Below are positions 31,860 to 42,038 of a stretch of DNA of 64,000 nucleotides, piece after piece. The stretch is from the NCBI RefSeq assembly GCF_963082655.1, contig NC_081553.1, forward strand, positions 152,440,941 through 152,504,940. Reading direction: 5' to 3'. Source of the DNA: Stomoxys calcitrans (Eukaryota > Arthropoda > Insecta > Diptera > Muscidae). The notes below the pieces were generated by a model. That model was not told the DNA's origin, ran no database searches, and saw only the letters and a program-made list of their open reading frames with translations. The stretch's first letter is position 1, and the number at the start of each line of letters is the position of its first letter. Made by a program: the position numbers and the translations under genes.

Positions 31860-32525
31860 ATTGTTTCCCGTCACTGCACTGCCTGATGTTCCAATATTAG
31901 GATCTTTGCCTATCCTAACACTGTTGTATTGATTCTACCGTCCCTGCACTGCCAGACGTCTCATTATTAGGAACTTTGCCTATCCTAGTCTTCCAAATCT
32001 TGAATAAATGGGCTTCTCGGGAGCTGGTGATGATCTTATCGTCTGCTCCCTGTTCTTTGGACTGAATAGAATTTTCTGTCACTGCACTGCCTGACGTCTC
32101 AATATTAGGATCTTCATCTATCCTAGCCATCCGAATCTTAAGAAAGTCGTTGATGGTTCCATCGTGGGGTCTTTCGTGAGACGGTATTGAGTGTCCTGCC
32201 ACTGCACTGCCTGATGTCCCAATATGATGATTTTTGCCTATCATAGTCATCCCGATCTTGAAAAAGTCGACCTTGGTCCTGTAGTACGCCATGCCTTCAG
32301 AATAGTCTAACTTGTCACGGCGACTTGATCGATGCCTACCACAAGGAGAGTTTCTTACTCCTTCTTCTCCCTGTTAAAAATCTCAAATTGGTTCACAACC
32401 AAATGTTGGTTGCTTTGCTCCCAAGGGAGTGTGGATACCTCCAACGAGCTTTTTGACGGTATCAGTATATTTTGCCGACGCAAAGCGCAGCGTTAGGATG
32501 TCCCCTCTATACCCCCTAGTTCATT
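31860..32525 (-). pseudogene. A3 ORF1 with tandem ~40-residue repeats
   Basis: The 5' part (32525-32300) corresponds to 36310-36690 plus: GVEGTS-/YRGDI-like start, ASAKYTDTVKKLVGGIH, then KAWRTT-like before the repeats. From 32292 three repeats are in one frame: FFKIGMTMIGKNHHIGTSGS, DFLKIRMARIDEDPNIETSGS, HLFKIWKTRIGKVPNNETSGS, each followed by about 15-20 polar residues ending in an acidic pair (ADD-like). A fourth unit follows in another frame to about 31850. The same repeats are more numerous at 36799-37690. No zinc knuckle is visible. Function unknown; by position it is the ORF1 (RNA-binding/gag-like) protein. Confidence 0.7.
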
Positions 32526-32530
32526 CATAA

Positions 32531-32760
32531 TATTATTTTATTTTTAACGTTTTCTGTAGCAAATTTCCTACCAAAATTGGTAGATTGGTAGGATGACCTC
32601 AATTTTTGGTAGGTTTTTCAAACATAGAAATACCAAGTTAATTACTGACAAAATCACAGGGGATAACTCAAAATTAATTCTTTTCTTCTCGTTTCTGCAT
32701 ATTCGTTAGGAGAGCAGAACAAAACCATGGATATCAAGTGACCACCAAGGCGTCTCACTG
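32531..32760. other. Spacer with TTGGTAGG words
   Basis: Repeated TTGGTAG / TTGGTAGG words at 32577-32615; the same word recurs at 33280-33332 on the other side of R4b, suggesting R4b sits inside, or next to, an unidentified older repeat. Confidence 0.4.
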
Positions 32761-33255
32761 TTTTAAATTTCGGTGAAAAGGGCGTAAGTTCTGATATTGA
32801 CTGCAACTGGTACGAGTGTTAAGGGATCCCTTTCAAATTTCGTAAATTCTGCGTACGAAATGGGGCTTTGGGCCTTCAAACGGAAAATAGACCTATGTGG
32901 CAGCCGCATAAATGGATGTTGAGGGGTCCAAGCAACTCACTGTAACGACGCAAATTGGAAGTGAAAGCGCATTTCTGGGCTCAAACATTTAAGTCAGGAG
33001 GTAGCTTTATCCAAACTCAGCACCGTTGTTCATTGAAATCGGGACAAAAATACGGGTATAAAGTGTGCTATATCAAGATACAGGCCATCATTCAATGTAG
33101 GGCTATAGAGTGATTTCAACAAACAGACTGACGGACATGGCTAGATCCTTAATGAATAACGACGGTACTAAATCGTTTGTAGCGTTGAAAATTTGATGTG
33201 TTTAAAATGGAATGGCAAAATGGCCTAGTCTCCGGTGGCAGGTATAAAAACATAT
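32761..33255 (+). repeat. Dipteran interspersed repeat R4, copy b
   Basis: Worn second copy of the 10560-11325 repeat: GCTATATCAAGATACAGGCC, GTGATTTCAACAAACAGACT, ACGGACATGGCTAGATCC at 33131-33148 and the end CCGGTGGCAGGTATAAA near 33230-33247. Confidence 0.6.
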
Positions 33256-33349
33256 ACCGCATTTTTGGCTGTATATCATTTGGTAGGTTTTGGTCGAGTT
33301 TGGTAGGATTTTTCTTAAATTTTGGTAGGAAATAATTTCCTTGAGTGGC
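33256..33349. other. TTGGTAGG-word spacer
   Basis: Three TTGGTAGG-type words in under 60 bases; see the spacer at 32531-32760. Confidence 0.4.
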
Positions 33350-33905
33350 AATACTGTTCCTGACATCCCATGGGTCACCAACGATGCTGTAAATGTAAAA
33401 TGGAACATTGTATTCTTTGTTGTTTGTTGATATGAGTGGTACATACTGTACCCCAGAACTGTATGCCATAAGTCCATAATGGTTTAATAAAACATTTATA
33501 TAGCAAAACTTTGTATTCAAGTTAAAGATTTGAATGGTGAGCAATGAGCCAATGCAGTTGGTTTGTTTTGAACTTTATTTGCATTTATATGCTCAGTCCA
33601 AGTAAGGCGTCTATTTAAATGCATTTCCATACTTTAATTTATCTTTTTGGGATATCGTAGAGTTGAATATCACTATTGGAGGGCAAGATTCTCTATCAGG
33701 AGTAAAATTTACATGGATGCACTTACTTCTCCATTTCTGGACCCATTGTTCTAGCTGTCAGACGTATATTTGTAACTCTTTAGACGAATTTATCGGATTA
33801 CAATGAATGCTAATAAAAGCAGTATCATCTGCAAAAGTCGACGATACCGTTGTGTCGGTAATAGGCATGTCTGCAGTATTTAAAATCTATAGCATAGGAC
33901 CCTAT
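33350..33905 (-). pseudogene. J2 RT palm and thumb remnant
   Basis: Reads ADMPITDTTVSSTFADDTAFISIHC, with an intact FADD box at 33824-33835, then LEQWVQKWRSKCIHVNFTPD, RESCPPIVIFNSTIPK, EMHLNRRLTWTEHINAN (33760-33590), and IMDLWHTVLGYSMYHSYQQT (33480-33420), which corresponds to the YGIQLWG region. It ends with DPWDVRNS near 33370. The region from motif A to B is lost beneath the mariner. Confidence 0.75.
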
Positions 33906-34715
33906 ACCTTGAACCAATTGTTGAAGCACTTTAGTCACTCCGATTGAGGTATCTCCAAAACATGCATTCCAAAAGCATCAACCGCTTCTTCAAGGTGTCG
34001 AAAAACGTCCACCTCTCATTTTATTTTTTATGTACGGGAATAAAAAGATATCATTCGGTGCCAAGTCAGGAATATACGGCGGATGACTCATCAAATCAGT
34101 GTTTTAAGTGCTTAAAAATGCGGTTGTTTCGTATTTTTGGAGCATTTCTTACGAGCAATCGACACGAGCCTTTTTTTGAGCGATTGACAAATTATTTGGG
34201 ATCCAACGCGAACAAATTTTTTGACGGTCAAACGTTCATGCTATATTGAATGTATGGTGGTCCCACTAACGCCTAAGGTTGTCTCATTCTCACGATAGGT
34301 CACATAACGATCTTGTAATATCAGTAGGTGCACAGCATCAACGGTTTTTGGACCAACAGCTGATTTTGGACGATCTTCACGAAATTCGTCTTGGAGTCAA
34401 CTACGACCTCGGTCGGTCACCATACCATCGAAAAACACTGGTCCTTAATGGAGCTTCATAGCCAAAAATCGAATTAAGTTCATCGATGCACTGTTGTTGA
34501 GTAAATCCGAAAGCCAAAAGTTGCAAAAATTAATCGCACGAAAATGTTCACGATTTAATTCCAATTTTTGGGAGAGATAAATCTTACTGTAAACAGCATA
34601 AATAGCGCTCGTATGTCAAAACGTTTTGAGTACGTATAAACTGAAAAATGTCAAGCTTTACGATAGAGCTGTCAGTTGGCAGATTGCAACACAAGGGTTG
34701 TCCAACCTCGTACGG
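33906..34715 (-). mobile_element. Mariner copy M1, inside J2, ends eroded
   Basis: Minus strand mariner transposase relic: REHFRAI (34550), HLLILQDRYVTYRENETTLG (34335-34275), a KKFVRVGSQIICQSL stretch (34225-34185), SKNTKQPHF, SHPPYIPDLAP-like near 34085, and HVLEIPQSE (33965-33940). Several stops. The terminal inverted repeats seen in M2 (38326 and 42038) are not present here: the copy begins and ends inside the equivalent of M2. It shares GTCAGTTGGCAGATTGCAAC near 34672 with M2 near 41985. Confidence 0.8.
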
Positions 34716-35559
34716 TGTACTTGTTCTGTGGTGATATGGTCGAACGGAACTAGTTTTAATATTTGCCAGTAAATTTTTTCAAATAATTTTGAAAAAATTG
34801 TTAGGAGATTTATTGGTCTATACGACTTTAGTCGTGTAGGGTCCTTGTCGCGCTTCTGGATCATAACTATTTCAGATCGTCTCCAAGACTAATATGCCGT
34901 TGAAGATTAATTATAATATTCTGAAAGTTGATTGCGGGAGTTCTTTTTATCTGTGTTGCGTTAATACCATCGCCACCTGGAGGCCACCGTTGCGCAGAAG
35001 TTAGCATGTCCACCTTTGACGCTGAACGCCTGGATTCGAATCCTGGCGAGACTATTATAAATAAAATGTTCAGCGGTGGTTATCCCCTCTTAATTCTGAC
35101 GACATTTGTGAGGTACTATGCCATGTAAACACTTCTCCTCAAAAGAGGAGCCGTTCGGACTCGGCTACAAAAAGGAGGCCCCTTATCATTGAGCTTAAAC
35201 TTGAATCGAACTGCACTCATTTATATGTGAGAAATTTGCCCCTGTTCCTTAAAGCAATGTTCATGGGCAAATCTGCATTTTGCCACCTGGCGACTTCTTA
35301 GACTTTAAATCTTTTATAGATAATTCGATTTCATTAAGCGTCAAACGCAACGGATAGTTTACTATATTTACTACAGAGGATTCAAAAACTGTAGTTTGAA
35401 GGTTGGAAGAACGAAACTATGTAGAGTATCATTAGGTGTGAACACTGTTTCAAGGTAATTTGCAAAAGCGTTAACTTTTTTTTTCACTCTTTGCCCAGGA
35501 GCCAGAATCCAGACGTTCTGGAGATTGGTGGCCATTAGGACTGCGCAAGCTTATTGTAG
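34716..35559 (-). pseudogene. J2 linker and RT start, split by a SINE
   Basis: From 35559 down: WPPISRTSGFWLLGKE, VNAFANYLETVFTPND (35540-35430), then a decayed connector to the KSPGGDG-type motif at 35290. The SINE at 34981-35281 splits PGG from DGI. Past it the text reads GDGINATQIKRTPAINFQNI (34979-34910), and the open frame 34864-34658 gives MIQKRDKDPTRLKSYRPINL, LTIFSKLFEKIYWQILKL and DHITTEQ, ending where the mariner begins. Confidence 0.8.
34972..35290 (+). mobile_element. tRNA-derived SINE with 9-bp target-site duplication
   Basis: The SINE is 34981-35281; GCCACCTGG flanks it exactly at 34972-34980 and 35282-35290. The head GGCCACCGTTGCGCAGAAGT...GGATTCGAATCCTGGCGAG has an A-box-like start and a perfect B-box core GGATTCGAATCC (35032-35043). 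The body includes TTCAGCGGTGGTTATCCCC, GGAGCCGTTCGGACTCGGCT and TTAAACTTGAATCGAACTGC; the end is AT-rich. Removal restores a readable PGGDG motif in J2. Transcribed, if at all, by RNA polymerase III and mobilised by a LINE partner that is not identified. Confidence 0.85.
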
Positions 35560-36240
35560 CTTTCGAGGGATTGAAGTCATTTGCTTCTGATGATTCCAAG
35601 CTACGTAAGTAGTTCTTCAGCTTCTTTTAGTGGGGCGTTTAGTTCCCTCTGACTTCTTCGTAGACTTCTTTCCTTTTCTGTCTGATAAGGGTGTCGATAC
35701 TAGTTGATTGCATTAGTGAGGACCTTTGATGTAACAGGACTTTTGTGGAAACTACCATAGTCACGTTAGTTAAAACATTGGTGAATAATTTGACTGCTAT
35801 ATCATATTGTGATCGCAGTGGAAGGAAGTTATTGTGCTCTACAGTTGTTTGCCTCTAGGGGTAATAAGGTTGGTGGATTGGTGATATGTCAGTTTTATTA
35901 TAAGTTATTTTGATCGAAGTTGCTTGAATGCGGTTGGTCTTGTATTCGGGTAATGAACTATGTTTGATTAAGTTACGTATAATGATTGCTGAACCGCCAC
36001 TAGGATTTTCGGTGTTATATGTGGAATATCCATTTATTCTAAAGCAGTTTCTCGAAGTGAAGTGGGTCTCAGAAACAGGCAGAATATCTATACTTTGGTT
36101 CTGTAGAATGTGCTCAACTTTTTTTTATGTTGGCTTAAGTCGTTAGCATTCCAGTAACATATTACTAACGCCATTATTTTTAGGTTGAGAATACTTTGAA
36201 TTAAAATGTTTTGATTGCGCATCATTTCTTGCATCATACT
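35560..36240 (-). pseudogene. J2 endonuclease remnant
   Basis: Minus-strand text near 36165-36060 reads VICYWNANDLSQHKKKLSTF and, in another frame, IFCLFLRPTSLRETALE, which correspond to the ILLWNANGL... and LVSETHF... segments of Jockey endonucleases. SGGSAIIIRNLIKHSSLPEY-like text follows near 36000-35950 and ATSIKITYNKTDISPI-like near 35930-35880. Open frames on the plus strand here, such as 35928-36146, are antisense shadows. Confidence 0.7.
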
Positions 36241-36244
36241 TTGC

Positions 36245-36798
36245 ATACTATTTAACTAGGACCTGGTTAAGGATCGGATTTTCTCTGTAGAGAGTCTACC
36301 CATACAAATGATGAACTGAGGGTATAGAGGGGACATCTTTACACTGCGTATTGCGTCGGCGAAATGTATTGATACCGTCAAACAGCTCGTCAGAGGTATC
36401 CATGCTCCGTAAAAAGGCGCAAAGCTCGACCTGGTGAGAAAGATGGACATACTCCAGCTCACAAAGGCGACGGCCTTCATCAAGGGACGGTGCAGTAAAT
36501 TTGCGACGGAACGCATATTAGATTCTTCGGCAAGCAAAACTAAGGTTTGGTCGCAGCGAAGTGGGAGGTCTTCCACATGGAGGAAATGATTAAGTTCTTC
36601 CACCTTGTGGTTGGCATTGATCAAGCCTCCCTCGTCACGGAGGCTAAGACTCAAAGCATGGCGTACTACGGGAACAAGGCTGTCTTTTTCAAGATTAGAG
36701 AAGAATAGGATAGGTAAAAATCCTCATTTTGAGACATCAGGTCGTGCAAGAGCAGGTGACTCAATACCGCTCAACGAATAGACTGCTGACGACGAGAC
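36245..36798 (+). pseudogene. A4 ORF1 N-terminal region
   Basis: Plus strand, aligned with 32525-32300 minus. Reads YRGDIFTLRIASAKCIDTVK, QLVRGIHAP, a frame change, then LVRKMDILQLTKATAFIKGR, CSKFATERILDSSASKTKVW, and KAWRTTGTRLSFSRLEK before the repeats. The alanine/lysine-rich text suggests a helical region. No known domain was recognised. The open frame on the opposite strand (36256-36654) is an antisense shadow. Confidence 0.6.
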
Positions 36799-37690
36799 AA
36801 TCACGGCCTCCCTCAATATTGGAAAGACTAGCAGAAGCAAAGATCCTAACACTAAAATATCAGGCAGTGCAGTGGCGACAGACCCAACACAGCTTAACTA
36901 ACAGGGACGACGATGACGGACCATCACCGACTTCAAGATTCGGAAGACTAGGATAGGTAAATATCCCAATATTGAAATATTAGGCAGAGTAGCGACAGGA
37001 GTCTCAATGCATCCTAATGAACATGGAGCCGATAATGGAACCATCCCCTACTCCCAAGAAGCCAATTTACTTAAGATTTGGAAGACTAAGATAGGCAAAG
37101 ATCCTAGTATTGACACATCAGGCAATACAGGGAATGGAAACCCAAAACATAAATCCATTACCGACTTTATGAAGAGTCGGAAGACTGGGAGAAGCAAAGA
37201 TCCTAATACTAAAATATCAGGCAGTGCAGTGGGGAGACATCCAACACAGCCTAACAAACAGGAACGACAACGACGGACCATCACCGACTTCAAGATTCGG
37301 AGGACTAGGATTGGTAAAGGTCCTAATATTGAAACATTAGGCAGAGCAGCGACAGGAGTCTCAATGAAGCCTAACCAACAGGGAGACGATGATGAAACCA
37401 TCACCTACTCCCAAGAAGCCCATTTACTTAAGATTTGAAAGACTAAGACAGGCAAAGATCATATTATTAAAACATCAGGCAGTACAGCGAATGAAAATTC
37501 AAAACAGCCTAACGAACAGGGACCCGACGATAAGGCCATTACCGACATAATGAAGAGTCGAAAGACTAGGATAGGCAAAGAACCTTATACAATGCAGTGA
37601 CAGGAAAGTCAATGCAGTCCAAAGAACAGGGTGCAGACGATGAGACCATCACCTACTGCCAAGATGCCCATTTACTGGAGGATAAATGAT
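36799..37690 (+). pseudogene. A4 ORF1 tandem-repeat region, ~8 units of ~40 residues
   Basis: Units start near 36799, 36922, 37042, 37150, 37273, 37396, 37528 and 37645. Pattern: T-I-T-x, a short variable head, K-T-R-I-G-K-D-P-N, I-x-T-S-G-S-A, then polar residues with Q-P-N-x-Q and an acidic pair. Three head types recur: type a (DFMKSRKTGRSK), type b (DFKIRRTRIGK), type c (YSQEAHLLKIWKTKIGK). The order is a-b-c-a-b-c-a-c, so a ~350-bp higher-order unit has been amplified. Units 2-3, 4-5 and 6 are mostly in frame; stops occur in unit 1 and units 6-8. The same repeats occur in A3 (four units). Function unknown: a repetitive ORF1 segment with phosphorylatable, basic motifs. Confidence 0.8.
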
Positions 37691-38327
37691 TGAGGTAATC
37701 CAGATAAACCTCCACCGGAGCGAGACTGCTACACACGCTCTGATGGAGAAAATCAGCAAGGGTAAGATTCATATTGCCTTAATTCAGGACCCGGAACAAA
37801 CCATATCAACTGACTGAACCATATCAACTTCCAATTATTCTATACTAACTCTCTGACTCGGCCGAGGACATTCGTAATTTGTCATAAAAATTTGGATTAT
37901 ATATTTTCCCCAGAGTTGTGAACGTCGGTGAGACAGGGAGACAGTCTAGCATACCTGGCATTACTTTAGCTGCCTTTCGACTCTCCGACACCGCCACCCA
38001 CGTCGGAGCTGCAACGGCTGGTGAGGAAAGCAAAACAGACGTGGAATGAGGTACTAATAGGGTGCGATGCGAACTCTAGACACATTTACCAAGACTAATA
38101 AGCGGGGCCAAGCCCTGGCAGAGTTCTTGAATACTAACGACCTAATAACACTTAATATTGGTAATACTGCTACCTTTGTTAATAGAATTAGGGAGGAGGT
38201 ATTAGATGTGACGATATGTTCGGAAAATCTAATCGATGAGGTTGAGGATTGGAGGGTCTCCATGGAACACTCTTTCTCTTCACTCTTTTAGAATAGCACG
38301 ACCAGCGCCGAACCGATAAGCTTACGG
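37691..38327 (+). pseudogene. A4 endonuclease remnant
   Basis: Reads IEVIQINLHRSETATHALME, KISKGKIHIALIQDPEQ (the LIQE glutamate region reads LIQD here), QLPIILY/TRPRTFVICHKNLDYIFSP in pieces, SAFRLSDTATHVGAATAGEE, EVLIGCDANSRHIYQD, GQALAEFLNTNDLITLNIGN, REEVLDVTICSENLIDEVEDW and MEHSFSS. It stops at SLRN where M2 begins. The SDH box is damaged (HSFSSLF). Confidence 0.75.
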
Positions 38328-38653
38328 AATACGAAGATTGCATTTTAAATTTCGGAAGTAGAGAACACAAACACAAATATTAATCATTGAAAATCTCTTT
38401 ATTATTTTTAAAAATATTCCTCATTAAGATCTATACACTTTTGCATGCATGTGAACCAATTGTCGAAGCACTTTTGCCACTCTGAGTTATCTCCAAAACA
38501 TGCACTCTGAACGCATCAACCACTTTTTTTTTATTTAAGTCTATAGATAATAACAATATATTTACAAATGTATTAACCTAAGGATTTAAAAATAATATAA
38601 TTTTCCTTTTAAAACTTTCTCGATTCTCAGATTATATCTTTCAGTTGATTAAG

Positions 38654-40557
38654 TTAATAATATTGGTGCCGAAAAGCATCATTATTGGCATAGTTGGTTT
38701 TATAATAAGAAATTTTCAAAAGATCAAAATATCTGGTAGGTCTGATAGGAACGTTAAAGAAAATTCGACTCAAAAGAAAGCAGGAATCTATTTGACCATG
38801 AATTAATTTAGTCAAAAACGTAATGTTTAGCATGGTTCTACGACTTTTTAATGTAGGAAGCTTTATTAGATTTAATCGGTACTCATACGAAGGTAATGAA
38901 CTTCTGTCCCACCCTTTTCGACGGAGACAAAATAGTAGAAATTGTTTTTGAACCGATTCTATCAAATCAGAATGAATATTGTAGTAGGGATGCCATACCA
39001 CTGATCCGTACTCGAGATAACTTCTAACTAGCGACGTATAGGAGTTTTTCGTCACAGAGAAATGATTAAGTTCTTTACTTCAGCGTTTCATGAAGCCAAG
39101 AGCACAACGTGCTTTGTTTACAACTATTGAGATGTGTTGACGGAAGTTTAAGCGTTGATCTAGAAGAAATCAAAGGTCCTTAAAGCTATAGACTACTTCA
39201 AGTTGATTGGAACCCAAAAAGTAGCTAGTTTTAAGAGAGGTTATTCTTGAAAATGATGTGTGTTTGCATTTGGAAATATTAAGTTCCATAAAGTTTTGGT
39301 TGCACCATTTGTAAAGAGTATAAAGGTCATACTGAAGATAACATTATTCATCAGTGTTTCTCGTTGATCTGAAGATCTTTACATCATCTGCATACATCAA
39401 AATATTTGAGTGCTTTAAAGTAAAAGGGAGATCGTTTATGAACAAAGAAAACAGCACAGGGCCAAGGTGGCTACCCTGTGGAACACCTGAAGAGACAACA
39501 ATTGATTTAGAAACTGCAGTACCAAATTTAACTCTTTGAGTACGTCCAGTCAGATATGATCTGATCCACTTTAGTAAAGATGGACTGAAACCAATAAGAT
39601 CTATTTTCCTTAACAGAAGGTTGTGGTTGACTTTATCAAATGCTTTACTAAAATCGGAATATATAGTATCCGTTTGGTAGCGTTCACTAAAGCCATCGTT
39701 GACCAAACAAGTAAATTCCAAAATATTTGTTATCGTCGATTTCAATTTCCGGAACCCATGTTGGTAGGGAGACAATATAGAAGAGACTTGATGTGAAATA
39801 GTGTCAGTCAGAATTTTCTCTAATAGCTTCGGAATAGCATTCGAAATTTAAATGCCCCTGTAATTAGATACCTCGTTGCGATTTCCGGCTTTAAAATGTT
39901 TGATGGAATTCCATCTGAACCGTGATTAAAAGATATCTTCAGTGACCTTAAATTTTCAAGTACTACGTTTTCGCCAATCCCAGACACGTCTATAAAAGCT
40001 GAATTGTTGATTGTGTATGGATATGTTCCACATAAATCATAATAATTATCTGAGTAGGTAGTGCTAAAAAAGTCAGCAAAGATGTCGGCAATGCCTGAAT
40101 CGTTATCAGCTACTTTAGCTTTATATCTAAGAAAGTTCGATAAACTATTACAACGGCGCTTTGAATTTACAAATTTGTAGCAGGATTTAGGATTTAACTT
40201 CAATTGATTTCTAATTTTATTCAAATAACTACCATACGCCAATTCGTTTTCTTTATTATAATCGCATCTTGTTAATGAATACATCGAAAAGTCAGACGTT
40301 GACCCTGAGCGTTTAAACCTTTTATATAATTTATTCTTCTTGTTCTTCAGCCTAGAATGATTGGTTGTATTCGATGGAGGACCAGATGCGTTGCAAAAAG
40401 TAGTTTTAGGGACAAATTGAGAAATAAAGTCAAGTAGCACAGTATAAAAAGTTGAAATCATTTCATTGATATCTTTTGATCTGAAAATTTCATTCCAATG
40501 AACAGATGAGAGTAGTGAGTTCAGTTTGGTGTAATCAGTTTTAGCAAAACAGTACAC
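38654..40557 (-). pseudogene. C linker and reverse transcriptase
   Basis: The 40557-39820 frame has LKNKKNKLYKRFKRSGSTSD, CDYNKENELAYGSYLNKIRN, KSCYKFVNSKRRCNSLSNFL and LRSLKISFNHGSDGIPSNIL, the RT start. RT motifs 1 and 2 are broken near 39840. The 39775-39344 frame has YQHGFRKLKSTITNILEFTC, DTIYSDFSKAFDKVNHNLLL (motif A), SSGVPQGSHLGPVLFSLFIN and ILMYADDVKIF (YADD intact). After a gap with lesions, 39055-38654 gives the C-terminus: SYTSLVRSYLEYGSVVWHPY and LFCLRRKGW. Confidence 0.85.
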
Positions 40558-40559
40558 CT

Positions 40560-41345
40560 TTACAGAATTGCTACATCTCTTTTAACTTTAAGAGTGTGAT
40601 AGGGTATAAGTAATTTGAGTGTCGGATGATATCTATCAGGACTTACAACCGGATCATTAGAACTTAAACATAGCTCAGATGGTTGATTAACGAAAAGAAG
40701 ATCGAGTAATTTAGAAAATGAATTGTTTATGTAATTAATTTGAAAAAGATCAAAATTTGATAATATGCCGATGCATTCATTAGAAATGCTATTTGGTATC
40801 ACGGGTGTTAGATCATTTGACTCGGACGAATGAATCCAGTTAATTTGAGGAAGATTAAAATCGCCAAGGGCAATCAATGTGTCTCTTGGTTGAGACGACT
40901 GAAATGCTGATTGGATTGCAGATACGTGTTTTAAATAAATATCCTCACATGAAGAGGGTGGGACGTAAGAACATGAAATAAATATTGAAACATTTTTCAA
41001 AAATAAATTTACGGCTACAAATTCTATATCCAAGGAAGATTCCACTATTATTTCTTCAGAAGGAAATTCAGTGGAGACCGCTATTAGCACATCACCGCCA
41101 GTTTTTTTTTGTCATTTTATCGTTCCGATCACGCCTATATATTTGATATTTAGAATGTAATATTTGTGATGGTATGATAATCGAAAATAAAGCTATCTGA
41201 GTAAAGAGACGATAGTTTTGTATTTAACCCTCTAACATTTTGATATACTAGAGATATGTGATAAGCAGCAAATGATAAATTCAGTTTTTTGGCATATTTT
41301 CAGAGTTAGAATTAGTTGGGAGGTAAACAACATCAGTTCGAGGCG
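40560..41345 (-). pseudogene. C ORF1 end and endonuclease with a deletion
   Basis: 41357-41290 reads the last ORF1 residues (EEYIFKDTPRTDVVYLPTNS) and a stop. ORF2 starts LVYQNVRGLNTKLSSLYSDS at about 41250-41190, then the segment with the catalytic glutamate (FTETW in copy D) is missing, and the open frame at 41090-40560 continues VLIAVSTEFPSEEIIVESSL, FISCSYVPPSSCE, DTLIALGDFNLPQINWIHSS (Asp and Asn present), YINNSFSKLLDLLFVN and PDRYHPTLKL in place of SDH-like text. APE-type nicking domain, disabled by the deletion. Confidence 0.8.
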
Positions 41346-42038
41346 TATCCTTAAAGATATATTCTTCAGGTGTCTAAAACGTACAGAAATAAAATGAAAT
41401 CGTTCGGGGGCAAGTCAGGACTATACGGCGGATGACTCATCAAATCAATGTTTTGAGTGCTCAAAAATGCAGTTGTTTAGTATTTTGGAGCCAATCGACA
41501 CGAGCCTTGTTTTAAGCGATTGACAAATTATTTGGCATCCAACTCGAACAAATTTTTTGACGGTCAAATGTCCATGCAATATTGAATGCATGCTGGTCTC
41601 ACTAATGCCTAAGGTTGTCTCATTATCACGATAGGTCACATAACGATCTTGCAATATCAGTTGGCGCACAACATCATTGGTTTTTGAAACAACAACTGAT
41701 TTTATACGACCTTCACGAAATTCGTCTTGGAGTGAACTACGACCTCGGTTGAACTAACCATACCATCGATAACACTGGTCCTTGATGGAGCTTCATAGCC
41801 AAAAATAGAATTAAGTTAATCGCTGCACTGTTGTTTAGTTAATCCACGTCGAGAGTTGTAAAAAATAATGGCACGAAAATGTTCACGATCTTTTAAGTTA
41901 CTGTATATAACCAAATAGCGCTCGTATGTCAAAACGTTCTGAGTACGTATAACCTTAAAAATGTCCTGCTTTGCGATAGAGCTGTCAGTTGGCAGATTGC
42001 AACACAAGAGTTGTCCAAACGCGAAATTTAAAAGGCAA

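Larger units (their letters stand above)
29655..32530 (-). mobile_element. LINE family A, copy A3, with ORF1 repeats
   Basis: Minus strand. The longest continuous A copy: 5' region and ORF1 (32530-31860), endonuclease (31833-31000), RT (31000-30420), connector and start of RNase H (30400-29655). RNase H is cut by J3 so its GH motif, the zinc motif and the 3' UTR are missing. The 5' end near 32525 (ATGAATGAACTAGGGGGTA) aligns with 36308-36325 in A4, showing both include the upstream region of the family. Confidence 0.8.
33350..36240 (-). mobile_element. Jockey-clade LINE copy J2, interrupted twice
   Basis: Minus strand. Endonuclease start near 36170 (LVICYWNANDLSQHKKKL-like), through the linker (35700-35300) and RT start (34971-34716), then RT palm and thumb (33905-33350). 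A mariner relic (33906-34715) replaces the central RT and a SINE (34981-35281) lies in the RT start. The copy has no RNase H. Frames are broken throughout. Confidence 0.8.
38526..41357 (-). mobile_element. LINE family C/D, copy C, inside mariner M2
   Basis: Minus strand, from the end of ORF1 (41357) to an A-rich tail at 38538-38526. Order: end of ORF1, endonuclease (41290-40560), linker (40557-39850), RT (39830-38650). The M2 reading resumes on both sides: CATCAACCAC at 38515-38524 and TTCTTCAGGTGTC near 41358, which are adjacent in M1 (33976-33996). Family relative: D at 60674-63800. It is AT-rich, Jockey/CR1-like in domain order and has no RNase H. Confidence 0.85.
38326..42038 (-). mobile_element. 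Mariner copy M2 with terminal repeats and TA duplication, interrupted by LINE C
   Basis: The left end, CGAAGATTGCATTTTAAATT from 38330, is the inverted repeat of the right end (AATTTAAAAGGCAACGCTCG, ending about 42036), about 20 of 24 matching. TA lies at both junctions. Transposase text reads from 41900 down: REHFRAIIFYNSRRGLTKQQ, FGYEAPSRTS, RQLILQDRYVTYRDNETTLG, KKFVRVGCQIICQSLKTRLV, FLSTQNIDLMSHPPYSPDLP and, beyond LINE C, VVDAFRVHVLEI and CMQKCIDLNEEYF (38520-38400), then AATAAA-type sequence. Stops are present; the element is inactive. It cut into A4 at a TA in the SFRNKLKTNW codons. Confidence 0.9.

Noticed and set aside
33149..33544. 131-residue minus-strand frame as a host gene
   Set aside because: Its middle overlaps the J2 C-terminal RT region (GLMAYSSGVQY, WDVRNS) and the rest runs into TTGGTAGG repeats and R4; a decayed LINE frame with run-on.
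34981..35052. tRNA gene
   Set aside because: The A and B box words are present but no acceptor stem or anticodon arm closes; it continues into a SINE body with target-site duplications.
35495..35560. Possible SINE head (GTCTGGATTC-like) on the minus strand
   Set aside because: The text reads in phase as J2 coding (WPPISRTSGFWLLGKE and on to NAFANYLETVF); the similarity to the SINE B box is short and fortuitous.
36256..36654. 132-residue minus-strand open frame
   Set aside because: The plus strand aligns with A3 ORF1 text (ASAKCIDTVKQLV), so this is antisense to a LINE ORF1.
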